Positions 41,888 to 51,249 of a DNA stretch of 64,000 nt are shown here, piece after piece. The position numbers were made by a program, and so were the translations under genes. The notes under the pieces are model-generated. The model was not told the origin of the DNA. It saw only the letters and a program-made list of their open reading frames with translations, and did no database searches. The stretch comes from Desmospora activa DSM 45169 (GTDB lineage: Bacteria > Bacillota > Bacilli > Thermoactinomycetales > DSM-45169): positions 992,001-1,056,000 of the forward strand of contig NZ_PZZP01000001.1 in the NCBI RefSeq assembly GCF_003046315.1. The letters are read 5' to 3'. Within the stretch, counting starts at the first letter, position 1; each line of letters starts with the position of its first letter.

Positions 41888-43696
41888 TTAACCAATAACG
41901 GTAGCTTTTACGGTATGGCGGTCAAAAAAGTCCAATACCTGCCGGTATACCTCCATTTCGTTTGCCTTTTTGGAGAAGCCGTGACCTTCGTCTTCCAGCA
42001 CGAGGTATTCTACATCGGCCCCCTGTTTTCGCAGGGCTTCTACGATTTGATCCGACTCCGCCTTCACCACTCGCGGGTCGTTGGCTCCCTGAATCACTAA
42101 CATCGGCCGCGTCATCCCCGCCAAATGGGTAATCGGAGAATCCTCCAACAATTTTTCTCTGTCTTTCTCCGGATCACCAACCCATTGCTTCAATGCTGGC
42201 TTCCAATGGTCGGGAACCGACTCGATGAAGCTAAACAGATTGGAAACGCCAAAGATATCGACGACGGCTTTAAAGTAATCTGCGTGGCGTCCATGTAGCA
42301 ACAAGGCCATATAGCCGCCATAGCTGCCTCCCATCAATAAGATTTTATCCCGTTCCACCCAACCTTGGGCAATGGCGTATTCCAACGCTTGCACATTGTC
42401 CAGACGTGGGCCGTGGCCCCAATCTCCTTCTACCATTTTCATAAAGGATAAGCCATAGCCGGAAGATCCGCGGAAGTTGGGAGCCAAAATGCTGTAGCCG
42501 CGATTGAGCAAAAACTGAAATAGCGCGCGAAACATTTTACGTTCAGCGGCTTGGGGGCCTCCATGGGGCCAGAGGATGAGATGGCCGTTATCCGCTTCCG
42601 GGTTGGCGCGGAAGTACAATCCTTCTATTTCCAAGCCATCATACGAAGGATAGGTAAATACTTCTGGCTCAACCAACTCGCTTCGGGAAATACTAGGCAC
42701 TTTAAAATGGGTGAGGGGAGTCCATTCTTGGCTATCGGTCTTCAGCCTAAACAGATTAAAGGGAAGCGTGGCACTGCGACCGAGCAGATAAACAGTACCG
42801 CTTTTGCCGATTACAATCTGTTCAATTACATCGACGGGTGTATCCACTTGCTCCATTCTACCTGTTTCCATCCTGTAGCGATAAAGGCGATCCTCTACAC
42901 CGCGTGATCCGACTAAGTATAGGCAATGATGCTCTTTATCCAGCTTAAGGATGGTGAATCCTTCTTTCTCCAATGCGATTTGCTTTGTAAATTGGCGCGT
43001 TTTGAGATCAAAATGAGCCAGATAGGAAAATTCGTCATTATAATCGGTTACCAGATAAATGTCAGTATCAGAAGTGAAAAGGGCATCGGAGACGGTAAAC
43101 TGTTTTTCCGTCGGTGGGGTGAGCGAGATCATTTCCCCGTTGTATCGGACAAACCCCGGAATATAGGTATTGGCGAAGTGGCGCACAAATAATAATCCCG
43201 CTTCATCAGGGCTGACATCGATTAGGGAGGTCGCACCCTCTTTTCCTTTTAACAGTAAGGTTTCTTTCGCTGTTTCAAGGTCGTAACAGAAGCTATTGAG
43301 ATAGGTAGGGTTCCCCTTGGTGGAGGTGTAGTAGAGTCGCTTGCCGTCCTGGGACAAGCCCGCGAAAAAATGACGTTCTCCTTCTTGTACACGAAGCGGT
43401 TTTAACTCGCCTCCCTGCGGAGGGAGGGCATACAATTGCGTCAATTCATCCCCGTCGTTGTCAAAGCTGGCGACGATAAACCGTCCCTGTTTGTCGTAGT
43501 GGATGCCATGGTTGCTTTGGCCATGAAAGGTGAGAGGATAGGGAAAGGTGTGAGGTAAATCCATCCCCCATAAGTCAAAGGAGCCATTGAGATTGGTGCT
43601 AAAGATCAGCTGTTTTTCATCGGGACTAACGGCAAATTGTTGGATAACCATCGTGCGAAAAAAATGCTCGACATCCGGTTTGGAAAACTTCAGCAT
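41888..43696 (-). CDS. S9-family serine peptidase (acylaminoacyl/prolyl oligopeptidase type)
   Basis: A 602-residue two-domain enzyme: an N-terminal seven-bladed propeller of repeats such as LTFHGQSNHGIHYDKQGRF, and a C-terminal alpha/beta hydrolase. The catalytic serine is in GGSYGGYMALL, the aspartate in QGANDPRV, and the histidine in EDEGHGFSKK. It has no signal peptide, so it works inside the cell on short peptides. The start at complement 43696 follows a GGAGGAG ribosome binding site; the longer frame to 43720 overlaps it. It is convergent with the GH43 gene and divergent from cwlC, and stands alone. Confidence 0.9.
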   Translation of the reverse strand: MLKFSKPDVEHFFRTMVIQQFAVSPDEKQLIFSTNLNGSFDLWGMDLPHTFPYPLTFHGQSNHGIHYDKQGRFIVASFDNDGDELTQLYALPPQGGELKPLRVQEGERHFFAGLSQDGKRLYYTSTKGNPTYLNSFCYDLETAKETLLLKGKEGATSLIDVSPDEAGLLFVRHFANTYIPGFVRYNGEMISLTPPTEKQFTVSDALFTSDTDIYLVTDYNDEFSYLAHFDLKTRQFTKQIALEKEGFTILKLDKEHHCLYLVGSRGVEDRLYRYRMETGRMEQVDTPVDVIEQIVIGKSGTVYLLGRSATLPFNLFRLKTDSQEWTPLTHFKVPSISRSELVEPEVFTYPSYDGLEIEGLYFRANPEADNGHLILWPHGGPQAAERKMFRALFQFLLNRGYSILAPNFRGSSGYGLSFMKMVEGDWGHGPRLDNVQALEYAIAQGWVERDKILLMGGSYGGYMALLLHGRHADYFKAVVDIFGVSNLFSFIESVPDHWKPALKQWVGDPEKDREKLLEDSPITHLAGMTRPMLVIQGANDPRVVKAESDQIVEALRKQGADVEYLVLEDEGHGFSKKANEMEVYRQVLDFFDRHTVKATVIG

Positions 43697-43823
43697 AAAT
43701 GTCTCCTCCAAATGATTCATTCTACTCTTCTATCATTTAAGGAGAGGGGACGGATATTCCTGCCTATAGGATGAGGTATTGTCTCTCTATCATTTGGGTG
43801 TGTTCTTTCCACTGTGGTCTATC

Positions 43824-43851
43824 ACCGAAGCTGTCGTATTTTCATAGTTTA
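43824..43851 (+). promoter_or_regulatory. Sigma-K-like promoter of the cwlC-type gene
   Basis: CATAGTTTA (43843-43851) fits the -10 consensus CATANNNTA of mother-cell sigma-K, and an AC-centred -35 element (CACC at 43823-43826) lies about 17 bases upstream. This matches the late sporulation timing known for cwlC. Confidence 0.6.
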
Positions 43852-43871
43852 TTAACAGAGGTGATAGATTC

Positions 43872-44660
43872 ATGGCAAAAGTGGTGATTGACCCTGGTCA
43901 TGGGGGAAGCGATCCCGGTGCGACAAATGGCGGTTACCGGGAGAAAGATTTTAATCTGGATATCGCGTTAAAGGTTCGCGATGCCCTTACCAGCCAATAT
44001 GTCGTCGATGTATTGATGACCCGTACAACGGACCGGACGGTCTCCCTGGCGGAACGAACCAACTTCGCTAACAACAACCGGGCCGATTATTTTTGTTCCA
44101 TTCATATTAACGCAGGTGGAGGAACCGGTTGGGAAAGCTACATCTATAACGGGTCTGTTTCCAATTTTACTATCCAGGCGCAGAATACGATTCATGCTAA
44201 AGTGATACAAGGGATCGGTTCCCGTTACAGTGTAAGAGATAGGGGGAAAAAACGGGCTAACTTTCATGTGCTGCGGGAGACCCAGATGCCCGCGATTCTA
44301 CTGGAGAATCTGTTTATCGATACAACGGCCGACCTCAATTTGCTGCGCAACGCCAATTTTATTCGCGATCTGTCACAAGCGACAGCGGATGGCATCGCAC
44401 AAGCATTGTCCTTACCCCGCCGTACGACCACGATGTACCGCGTGATTGCCGGGTCATTTCAAAACCGGACCAATGCGGAAGAACGAAAACAATTTTTGGA
44501 AAGAAACGGTATCGCTTCTATGATCCTTACCGTTACAATCGATGGTCGCACATGGTATCGCGTGCAAGCAGGTGCGTTTAGTCAGCGTTCCAATGCGGAA
44601 GCGCGTTTGGCGGAGTTACGGGCACTTGGAATTGAGGATGCGTATATCTTGGTTAGTTAA
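43872..44660 (+). CDS. cwlC: Mother-cell N-acetylmuramoyl-L-alanine amidase CwlC-like, with SPOR domain
   Basis: A 262-residue amidase without signal peptide, as in B. subtilis CwlC, which lyses the mother cell at the end of sporulation. The catalytic amidase_3 domain covers about 1-180: IDPGHGGSDPGA with the first zinc histidine, the glutamate in GYREKDFNLDIAL, SIHINAGGGTGWESY with the second histidine, and the late glutamate in ILLENLFID. A SPOR (sporulation-related) repeat follows from about 190, with YRVIAGSFQNRTNAEERKQFLE and a second half RVQAGAFSQRSNAEARLAELRALG, which binds stripped peptidoglycan. A GAGGTGATAG ribosome binding site precedes the ATG. A sigma-K-type promoter lies directly upstream. 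Confidence 0.88.
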   Translation: MAKVVIDPGHGGSDPGATNGGYREKDFNLDIALKVRDALTSQYVVDVLMTRTTDRTVSLAERTNFANNNRADYFCSIHINAGGGTGWESYIYNGSVSNFTIQAQNTIHAKVIQGIGSRYSVRDRGKKRANFHVLRETQMPAILLENLFIDTTADLNLLRNANFIRDLSQATADGIAQALSLPRRTTTMYRVIAGSFQNRTNAEERKQFLERNGIASMILTVTIDGRTWYRVQAGAFSQRSNAEARLAELRALGIEDAYILVS

Positions 44661-44720
44661 AGATTCTGCTAAAGCTGCCATCTTAAAACAGCATTTTTAA
44701 CGAGGGATGACAATAAGGAT

Positions 44721-44764
44721 GTTGCTCCTAGTAGTTCTTAATGGGGTACTGAGAGCAACGTTTT
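44721..44764 (+). terminator. Terminator after cwlC
   Basis: GTTGCTC and GAGCAAC form the base of an imperfect stem with an inner TAGTA/TACT pairing, followed by GTTTTG. It lies about 60 bases past the stop. Confidence 0.5.
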
Positions 44765-44773
44765 GTTTGGATT

Positions 44774-45820
44774 TTATTTAGGATATAAGAGTACTTTGCC
44801 GAAGAACTCCTTTTGCTGCAGGATATCTGCAAATGCTTGCACTCCTTCGCTTAAGGGAAGGCGGTGTGTAATCATCGATGTTACATCCAACCGTCCTGAG
44901 CTCATCATTTGGAGGGCGGTTGTCCATTCTTTCCCGGGAAAGGGAGCAGAGACGGCGTTCCAGGAACCATACAGGGTCAATTCGTTTCGGACAATTTTCT
45001 CAAAATAGAAGCGTTCAATGGGGACATCTCCATATGGGATACCCATATAAACGACTTCTCCCCCTTTGCGGGGAAGAGCTAGCACTTGAGCCGAGGTGGC
45101 GGGCGAGCCGGCAGCTTCCACAGCCAGGTCAACACCCTCTCCATCGGTATATTCCATCAGTTGCTCATATGCTGTTTTCTGTTTGGGGCAAATGGTTACA
45201 TTGGCCCCCATCTGTTCGGCCAAGGTCAGTTTTTGGGGATCGAGATCAATCGCAAAGACGGTTTTCGTTCCAAACAGGGTCGCCCATCGTATGGAGAGCA
45301 AGCCAATATTTCCACATCCCAGTACAGCAACGCTCCTGCCGGGTTGCAAGTTAGTCAAATAGAAACCGTGAAGGGCTACGGCTGCCGGTTCAAGCAGTGC
45401 AGCCGCCTCTTCTGCAATACCCTCCGGAAGGGGTAACACATTGGCTGCCGGAAGTTTTGTAAACTCAGCAAAGCATCCAGGCTGCTTCGATCCGATCACA
45501 GTCAGGCTAATGCACTGGGAGGGAACACCGCTTAAGCAGCGATTACATGTTCCACAAGCGATTGTAGGGCAAGCTGCGACACGATCACCGGGAGAGACGT
45601 GAGTGACGGCGTTCCCGACGGCTTCGACCACACCAGTGAATTCATGGCCCCACACCATTCCTTCCACATAAGGACCCAGCTTTTTGTATCGCGACAGATC
45701 CGATCCACAAATACCGGTTACCGTTACACGGATGATAACGTCATCTGCTTGTTCGATGACGGGAGGCTGCGCCTGTTCGTAGCGTAAATCGCTGATTCCG
45801 TATAGTTTTAAAGCGTTCAT
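44774..45820 (-). CDS. gatD: Galactitol-1-phosphate 5-dehydrogenase-like zinc enzyme
   Basis: Zinc-dependent MDR dehydrogenase of 348 residues, expected to oxidise galactitol-1-phosphate to tagatose-6-phosphate. Catalytic zinc ligands are in TGICGSDLSRY and WGHEFTG; structural zinc cysteines are in CPTIACGTCNRCLSGVPSQC; the NAD loop is VLGCGNIGLLS. The last segment PLSEGVQAFADILQQKEFFGKVLLYP matches the branch. The start at complement 45820 follows GGGAG; the longer frame to 45916 covers the preceding 59-residue gene. It is the final gene of the galactitol-type PTS operon. Which polyol phosphate it prefers cannot be decided from sequence alone. Confidence 0.8.
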   Translation of the reverse strand: MNALKLYGISDLRYEQAQPPVIEQADDVIIRVTVTGICGSDLSRYKKLGPYVEGMVWGHEFTGVVEAVGNAVTHVSPGDRVAACPTIACGTCNRCLSGVPSQCISLTVIGSKQPGCFAEFTKLPAANVLPLPEGIAEEAAALLEPAAVALHGFYLTNLQPGRSVAVLGCGNIGLLSIRWATLFGTKTVFAIDLDPQKLTLAEQMGANVTICPKQKTAYEQLMEYTDGEGVDLAVEAAGSPATSAQVLALPRKGGEVVYMGIPYGDVPIERFYFEKIVRNELTLYGSWNAVSAPFPGKEWTTALQMMSSGRLDVTSMITHRLPLSEGVQAFADILQQKEFFGKVLLYPK

Positions 45821-45833
45821 AACGAATTCTCCC

Positions 45834-46013
45834 TTAGGACACCCGAGACGACTCATTCGCCTCTGGGGTCGTTGGTCGGCTCCGTCTCTGCAATCGTTTA
45901 AATAAGACGATGGCAATCACAAAAGTATTAACCAACATCTGATGGTCGAGATACCAGTTGCTAATTATTTTTCCGTAAGGGCCTAGCATGGAATCGACCA
46001 CAAATTGAACCAT
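45834..46013 (-). CDS. 59-residue putative membrane peptide in the PTS operon
   Basis: A complete small frame with an ATG at complement 46013 beginning MVQFVVDSMLGPYG, a hydrophobic helix near residues 27-38 (LVNTFVIAIVLF) followed at once by a basic stretch (KRLQRRSRP), then a polar tail. The positive-inside rule predicts an N-out, C-in single-pass protein. It fits between the two dehydrogenase genes with only 20 and 13 bases to each side, and a GGTGGTG leader precedes it, so it is likely translated with them. I know of no described counterpart in galactitol PTS operons; it could be a subunit or a small regulator of the transporter, which is a guess. Confidence 0.55.
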   Translation of the reverse strand: MVQFVVDSMLGPYGKIISNWYLDHQMLVNTFVIAIVLFKRLQRRSRPTTPEANESSRVS

Positions 46014-46033
46014 ATCACGACACCACCTGTCGA

Positions 46034-47080
46034 TTACTCTGTCCCCTCCACCTCAACTGGAACAAGCGATACCTTGATCGCTTCACCACTTTTGATCGTT
46101 TGATAGGCTTTATTCCACTCAGCGATTGTAAATGTATGGGTAATTAGTGTTTTTCCGTTTACACGTTGATCATTTAGCATAGCAAGGGAAGGCTCCCAGT
46201 CCGCTGATTTTTGACTGCGGGTACCGATCACACGAATTTCTTTTTGGATGATTTTTTTAAAGTCGATTTCAATCATGGCTTTGGGAAAAATGCCGATTTG
46301 GATATATTCACCTTTTTTGGCTAGGAGGTCCAATCCCGTGTTGGCGGCGGACACCGCACCCGTACATTCAAAAACAAGATCTGCTCCATATCCGTCCGTC
46401 AATTCGTTTACAATAGCGGTAACATTGGTTCTTTCAATGTTGACGGCTATATCGATCCCAAGCTCGATCGCTTTGTTTAGGCGTGTTTGATCGTGGTCCA
46501 AGCCGGTGATGACGACTGTGGCACCGTATGATTTGGCCACCTGTGCGGTTAATAGGCCAATCGGGCCTGGACCGAGAACAACCGCTACATCTCCCGGTTT
46601 TATATGGGTTTTCTGGATGGCGTGGTAAGCACAAGCGAGCGGCTCCGTCAATGAAGCGGATGCATCATCCACATTTTCGGGAAGCTTATGCACATGTCTG
46701 GCATTGGCGACCAGATACTTGGCAAAGCCGCCATTCACCTGTGTTCCCAGCCCTTTGCGCCGGTTACATAAGTTATAGTCGCCGCTTCGACAATAGCGGC
46801 ACTTATCACAGACGGAAAAGGTGGTTTCCGATGTAACGCGGTCGCCGACCTGAAACCCTGTAACACCGGGGCCGACTTCCACCACAACGCCCGCAAATTC
46901 ATGGCCGAGGGTCACAGGGGCATTTACTTGATAATCGCCTTCATAGGTATGCAAATCGGAACCGCAAATTCCGGTATATTTCACTTCAATCTTGACCTGC
47001 CCCTCTTTTACAGTAGGTTCCTCCACTGTCAGTAGATTTAGGTTGCCAAAGCCGAGCTTTTCTTTCACCAGTGCCTTCAT
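46034..47080 (-). CDS. Zinc-dependent polyol dehydrogenase
   Basis: MDR-family oxidoreductase of 348 residues of the sorbitol/threonine dehydrogenase type. Zinc ligands appear in TGICGSDLHTY, LGHEFAG and the structural cysteine group CDKCRYCRSGDYNLC; the cofactor loop is VLGPGPIGLLTAQVAKSYGA. It lies in the galactitol PTS operon ahead of the small membrane gene and gatD, so it may handle a second hexitol or the same sugar at another step. Two different dehydrogenases in one PTS operon suggest more than one polyol phosphate is processed. An AGGAGGAG ribosome binding site precedes the start. Confidence 0.85.
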   Translation of the reverse strand: MKALVKEKLGFGNLNLLTVEEPTVKEGQVKIEVKYTGICGSDLHTYEGDYQVNAPVTLGHEFAGVVVEVGPGVTGFQVGDRVTSETTFSVCDKCRYCRSGDYNLCNRRKGLGTQVNGGFAKYLVANARHVHKLPENVDDASASLTEPLACAYHAIQKTHIKPGDVAVVLGPGPIGLLTAQVAKSYGATVVITGLDHDQTRLNKAIELGIDIAVNIERTNVTAIVNELTDGYGADLVFECTGAVSAANTGLDLLAKKGEYIQIGIFPKAMIEIDFKKIIQKEIRVIGTRSQKSADWEPSLAMLNDQRVNGKTLITHTFTIAEWNKAYQTIKSGEAIKVSLVPVEVEGTE

Positions 47081-47118
47081 TCACATCTCCTCCTGCTTTG
47101 GTTCATCCGCTGATAAAA

Positions 47119-48384
47119 TCAGTTAAAGAGTGAGAAGAGCTTATAAATGACATAGTTTACAAGGTTTCCACCCTGGTCAATGCTTGAAATGAGATTGGTT
47201 CCCTCAGGAATATTGAACTGGGCGTTGTTTGCCATGTCTGTATGAAGGGGTGCGATATCTGTTGCCATGTAAAGGGACAGGGCAATCATAACGGTACCGA
47301 CAATCACGGAGTGAACGATATTTCCCCGGGCAGCACCTACGATAAAGGCGACGATAAAGGGAATCGTAGCCAAGTCGCCAAAGGGTAAAACATTGTTTCC
47401 GGGCAAAATAATGGCCAAAACTACGGTGATCGGCACAAGAATTAATGCAGTGGCGATTACCGACGGATGTCCGATAGCGACAGCGGCGTCAAGTCCGATG
47501 TAGATATCTTTTGTACCAAAGCGCTTGTGTAAAAATTCGCGGGCGGATTGGGAGATCGGCATCAAACCTTCCATCAAAATCTTCACCATCCGCGGCATTA
47601 GCAGCATAACCGCAGCCATGGATATCCCGATGTTCAGGGTATCACCGATATCATAGCCAGCCAGTACACCGAGTGCCAGACCCAGAAACAATCCGATGAA
47701 CAGCGACTCACCAAATATTCCGAAATGGCGTTGAATCGTTTTGGGATCGGCATGCAATTTGTTGATACCGGGGATTTTTTGCAGAAGTTTGACCATGGGG
47801 ATACCTAGAACGGCATATGAGATCGTACTGCCAGTTGCTACGGAGATACCGGGAAGATCGAAGTATTTCTCCAACATTGGTGCTGTCCAGTCGGCAATTT
47901 TTAAGCAGACGATTTGAAAAAGAACGGCTGCGATCAACGCTTGCACCAGGCTTCCGTCAGAGAGAAAATAGACAATCGCTCCAATGAAGGCATAATGCCA
48001 GAAGTTCCAAATATCGACGTTCATGGTTTTGGTGGTTTTCGTCAATAGCATAAGGATATTGACGAGCAGTGCAAGTGGAATGATGAGAGCGGCTACCGGG
48101 CTAGCCCATGAAATGGATGCGGCTGCTGGCCACCCGACGTCAATGACATGGAGTTCCACACCGATCCGTTTTACCATCGCCTGGGCTGCCGGCCCTAGAT
48201 TATTGACCAATAAGTCAACGACAAGAAAGATACCGACGAAGGCAACCCCAATCGTAACCGCGGAACGAAAAGCTTTACCGATTTTTTGGCCAAAGAGTAG
48301 GCCCAGCAGAAAAATGGCTACCGGTAGAATGACCGTTGGACCCAAATCGAGAAATGTTTGAAATCCTTGAACGAGTCCATCCAT
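47119..48384 (-). CDS. gatC: PTS galactitol permease, IIC component
   Basis: Membrane component of a galactitol-type phosphotransferase system, about 421 residues with roughly twelve hydrophobic segments. It opens with GFQTFLDLGPTVILPVAIFLLGLLFGQKIGKAFRSA, characteristic of GatC, and contains RIGVELHVIDVGWPAAASISWA and a late loop with FGDLATIPFIVAFIVGAARGN. Its stop and start are 12 bases from the IIB gene, giving order EIIA-EIIB-EIIC. The substrate is probably galactitol or a similar hexitol, transported and phosphorylated with EIIA/EIIB. Confidence 0.9.
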   Translation of the reverse strand: MDGLVQGFQTFLDLGPTVILPVAIFLLGLLFGQKIGKAFRSAVTIGVAFVGIFLVVDLLVNNLGPAAQAMVKRIGVELHVIDVGWPAAASISWASPVAALIIPLALLVNILMLLTKTTKTMNVDIWNFWHYAFIGAIVYFLSDGSLVQALIAAVLFQIVCLKIADWTAPMLEKYFDLPGISVATGSTISYAVLGIPMVKLLQKIPGINKLHADPKTIQRHFGIFGESLFIGLFLGLALGVLAGYDIGDTLNIGISMAAVMLLMPRMVKILMEGLMPISQSAREFLHKRFGTKDIYIGLDAAVAIGHPSVIATALILVPITVVLAIILPGNNVLPFGDLATIPFIVAFIVGAARGNIVHSVIVGTVMIALSLYMATDIAPLHTDMANNAQFNIPEGTNLISSIDQGGNLVNYVIYKLFSLFN

Positions 48385-48395
48385 AAAAATGCCCC

Positions 48396-48677
48396 CTATT
48401 TCTGAAGTTCCTCTAAGATCTCACGTTTTGTCTCCTCCACACCCATCCCCGTCAAGAATGAGCGTGCATGAATCACCGGGAAAGGATAGCTGTTATCGAT
48501 AATCGTTGTGGTGACCAGCAAATGAGCGGAATCTTGGTAGGCGGGGATGTCCGCTACTTTGATCTGTAAAATCTCAGCGTCGATATCGTACTCTTTGCAT
48601 AGGGTTTCAATGGCGTCATTAACGATTGTAGAGGTGGCAATTCCAGTTCCGCATGCGACTAAAACGCGTTTTTTCAT
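48396..48677 (-). CDS. gatB: PTS galactitol-type IIB component
   Basis: A 93-residue phosphocarrier of the galactitol-specific IIB family. The phosphorylated cysteine is in VLVACGTGIATST at residue 9, in the P-loop-like sequence typical of IIB proteins, and the rest matches the small Rossmann-like fold (AEILQIKVADIPAY, HLLVTTTII). It accepts phosphate from EIIA and passes it to the sugar bound by EIIC. The genes on both sides belong to the same PTS operon. Confidence 0.92.
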   Translation of the reverse strand: MKKRVLVACGTGIATSTIVNDAIETLCKEYDIDAEILQIKVADIPAYQDSAHLLVTTTIIDNSYPFPVIHARSFLTGMGVEETKREILEELQK

Positions 48678-48702
48678 CTCTTTTCACTGCCTTTCCATCT
48701 TT

Positions 48703-49176
48703 TTAGTCAAGCGCCAGAGTATTTCTCAAGGTGGCGATGATCTTGGTTTTATCCGGCTCCGATGCGAGATAGGTTAAAAGTTCCTCATCTTGGAACAGGC
48801 CCATCAGCTTCTGCAACAGGAAAAGCTGGGGATGACTCTCATCTACAGCCAGCATAAAAACCAGTTTGACGGGAGTAGACTGTTTACGTTCACCCATAAT
48901 GACAAAATCCACAGGCTCATGAAGCACGCCCACACTTAACCCTTTTCGGTTCACATGTTCTTTGTCCGTATGGGGGATCGCGACGGAAATCCCTTGTGTA
49001 GGTAGCCCCGTCGCATAATGGTGCTCGCGCTCGATCACCGCTTGAATGTAGCTCTCTTTTACAACCCCTTGTCTCTTCATATTAGAAGCCATCAAATATA
49101 GAACCTCATCTTTGGTATTCGCTCGAATATTTTGCAGGATCATCGATTCATCCAACAACCATGTATTCATGTTCAT
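48703..49176 (-). CDS. gatA: PTS IIA component, fructose/mannitol/galactitol type
   Basis: A 157-residue EIIA of the PTS EIIA_2 family. The phosphorylated histidine is in GISVAIPHTDKEHV, in the usual GIAIPH context. It takes phosphate from HPr and gives it to the IIB protein encoded next. The ATG overlaps the regulator stop (ATGA), so the two are translationally coupled. No fusion with EIIB or EIIC occurs: the three PTS parts are separate proteins, as in galactitol systems. Confidence 0.9.
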   Translation of the reverse strand: MNMNTWLLDESMILQNIRANTKDEVLYLMASNMKRQGVVKESYIQAVIEREHHYATGLPTQGISVAIPHTDKEHVNRKGLSVGVLHEPVDFVIMGERKQSTPVKLVFMLAVDESHPQLFLLQKLMGLFQDEELLTYLASEPDKTKIIATLRNTLALD

Positions 49177-51227
49177 ATCCTTTCTTGATAGGTGTGAATG
49201 AGTGAAGCGATTGCTGTGACGGAGTTCGCTTTCGCGATGGAGAGCGCGGTTTTGCGATGTTGCGATAGTTTTATCAGTTGTCGCAGTGCTTTTAGATGTT
49301 GGTACTTGTCTACTGCGGCAATTACGACGATGGTGTGGATCGTGTGATTACCCGCGTATGGAACTCCTTCATCCAGTTGAAGTAGACTCATTGCCACACG
49401 GTTGACGCCTAGCTCAGGATCTGCGTGTGGAATGGCGATTCCTGATCCGAGGATAATATAAGGATCTTGCTCTTCTACGGAAAGGATCGCTTCAATATAG
49501 GAAGGGAAGATGCTCCGGTCCGCGAGTAGCGGTTTAGCGGCGATCCGTACGGCATGATCCCATGATTGTGCGCCCCGTTTTTTCTGAATGGTCCCTTCAT
49601 GCAAGAAGTCCGATAAATTGGGGGTATCCCTCTCCGTTCGTACATCTGGGATTGAGACATTTCCCTGTTGTAGAAATTGATTGAGCTCCACGGCCAAGGG
49701 GTCTTTATTTGTTACGATTGCATGCTTTTCAACGATCTGAAGTAACTGCTGCAGTTGTACATCGGTCGGAACAAATCCCGTTGTCTCCATCATCACCTGT
49801 TTTCGAAGGCGCAGTTTTTCAGTCTCACCCATAAGTGGAGAGATCATGAACAACTTTTTATCCGTATGCACATAAACCGAAGAAAAGACAAGATCGTAGG
49901 GAAGGGAGTAGGTCTGAAATTCACGGATGGACAACGCTTGCACGAAAACGAATTCAGGAAAGAGCGCATGCAATTGGCTCAGCATCAGTCTGGAAACGGA
50001 GACTCCATTTGGGCAGACAACCACGGCTTTTATCTGTTGCTGTAGACGATCCCCTTGTTTGCACAACCACCCTCCTAGCAACATACTGAGATAAATCGCC
50101 TCATTTTCCGGGATGGGCTCACCGATTAACTCTTCCAGCGGTTGCATCGCTTGGCGAGCGAGATGATGAAGCTCCAAAAAGTCGGTGCTGGCGGAATGGT
50201 GCAACTCGTTGGCTTCGGTTAAGTGATATTTAATGCGGTAATAAGCCGGTTTGGTATGCAACATAAGTTGATTCAGCAGTTGCTCTTTCTCTTTGAAAAA
50301 GATGCAGGAGCGCTTCTCAAACAATACCAGCATATCGCTGAGTGCCTGCCTTAAATGTGGAACAAGGTCTTCAGTCTCATTTTCAGAGGTGTATACATTG
50401 GTGGTTAGTAAGTGAAGCGTAATAAATAGTCGCTCCTCAATTGGGATATTTTCCGAATTCTTTAGAATAAGTTCAGTTGCACGATATTCTTTTGTATCGG
50501 AGAGTTCATCATAGTGAATGTAGAAGGGTTCAACCGTCTTTTTTTGTTTAATCCGTTTTAAGGTGAGCGCGAGTATATAGGGCATCGCCTCGATTTTGTC
50601 ATCTGTAAATTGAAGTTCGAGCTCCCTTTCTACACCCTCGATTTGTTGGCGATATCCATCGATCGCTGTTTTGGAAAGGCCCGTCGCCTTTTCCAGGTGG
50701 TGTCTGCCATTTGGGAGGGTGAGACATTGGTTAACCAATGCGATTAGCACATGTCGTACTGCGAATTCTGTGCCGAGAAGGCGGTAGCCGTGGCGTCTGG
50801 AATATTGAATCTCAATCTCGTATTGATCCAAAAAACGTTGTGCCTTTTTTATATCACTCAGGATTGTGTTTTTACTAAACTGGAGTACACTTGTAAAATG
50901 GAGAAGGGAAAGTTCCTCATTACGACTGACCAACATAAGAAGAATGATCGAGATGCGTTCCTGTTCCGACGGCAGGGTCTCTTGCAGGGGGATATTTTTC
51001 TTTTGCAGGATAGTGGAGGCGAGTACGGGATCGATCACAAATCGACCTTGTCTGGTGCGCTCGATTTTGGGGAGATTTTTTAAATTCAGCCAATCGTTGA
51101 TTTTGTCAAAGCTGTATTGGAGTTGTCTGCGATTTAAATCATGTATTCGCTTAAGATCGTCACTCTTTAATCCAGGGTTGGAAACAACCTCTTGCAATAA
51201 TTTTGTACTCCGTCTGTCGAGATACAT
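49173..51227 (-). CDS. PRD-containing transcriptional activator of the MtlR/LicR type
   Basis: A 684-residue PTS-regulated activator. Domains in order are N-terminal helix-turn-helix regions (LLQEVVSNPGLKSDDLKRIHDLNRRQLQYSF and a second near residues 90-130), two PTS regulation domains between about 180 and 410, a galactitol-type IIB-like domain with the cysteine in VVVCPNGVSVSRLM, and a C-terminal EIIA_2-like domain with the histidine in GIAIPHADPE. The first PRD keeps a histidine in FITLHLL; the second shows NEAIYLSMLLGGWL, where the usual histidine is replaced. It is expected to control its own operon according to PTS flux. AAGGGGGG precedes the ATG. Confidence 0.88.
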   Translation of the reverse strand: MYLDRRSTKLLQEVVSNPGLKSDDLKRIHDLNRRQLQYSFDKINDWLNLKNLPKIERTRQGRFVIDPVLASTILQKKNIPLQETLPSEQERISIILLMLVSRNEELSLLHFTSVLQFSKNTILSDIKKAQRFLDQYEIEIQYSRRHGYRLLGTEFAVRHVLIALVNQCLTLPNGRHHLEKATGLSKTAIDGYRQQIEGVERELELQFTDDKIEAMPYILALTLKRIKQKKTVEPFYIHYDELSDTKEYRATELILKNSENIPIEERLFITLHLLTTNVYTSENETEDLVPHLRQALSDMLVLFEKRSCIFFKEKEQLLNQLMLHTKPAYYRIKYHLTEANELHHSASTDFLELHHLARQAMQPLEELIGEPIPENEAIYLSMLLGGWLCKQGDRLQQQIKAVVVCPNGVSVSRLMLSQLHALFPEFVFVQALSIREFQTYSLPYDLVFSSVYVHTDKKLFMISPLMGETEKLRLRKQVMMETTGFVPTDVQLQQLLQIVEKHAIVTNKDPLAVELNQFLQQGNVSIPDVRTERDTPNLSDFLHEGTIQKKRGAQSWDHAVRIAAKPLLADRSIFPSYIEAILSVEEQDPYIILGSGIAIPHADPELGVNRVAMSLLQLDEGVPYAGNHTIHTIVVIAAVDKYQHLKALRQLIKLSQHRKTALSIAKANSVTAIASLIHTYQERI

Positions 51228-51249
51228 CGCGTTCCCCCCTTCACCAAAG

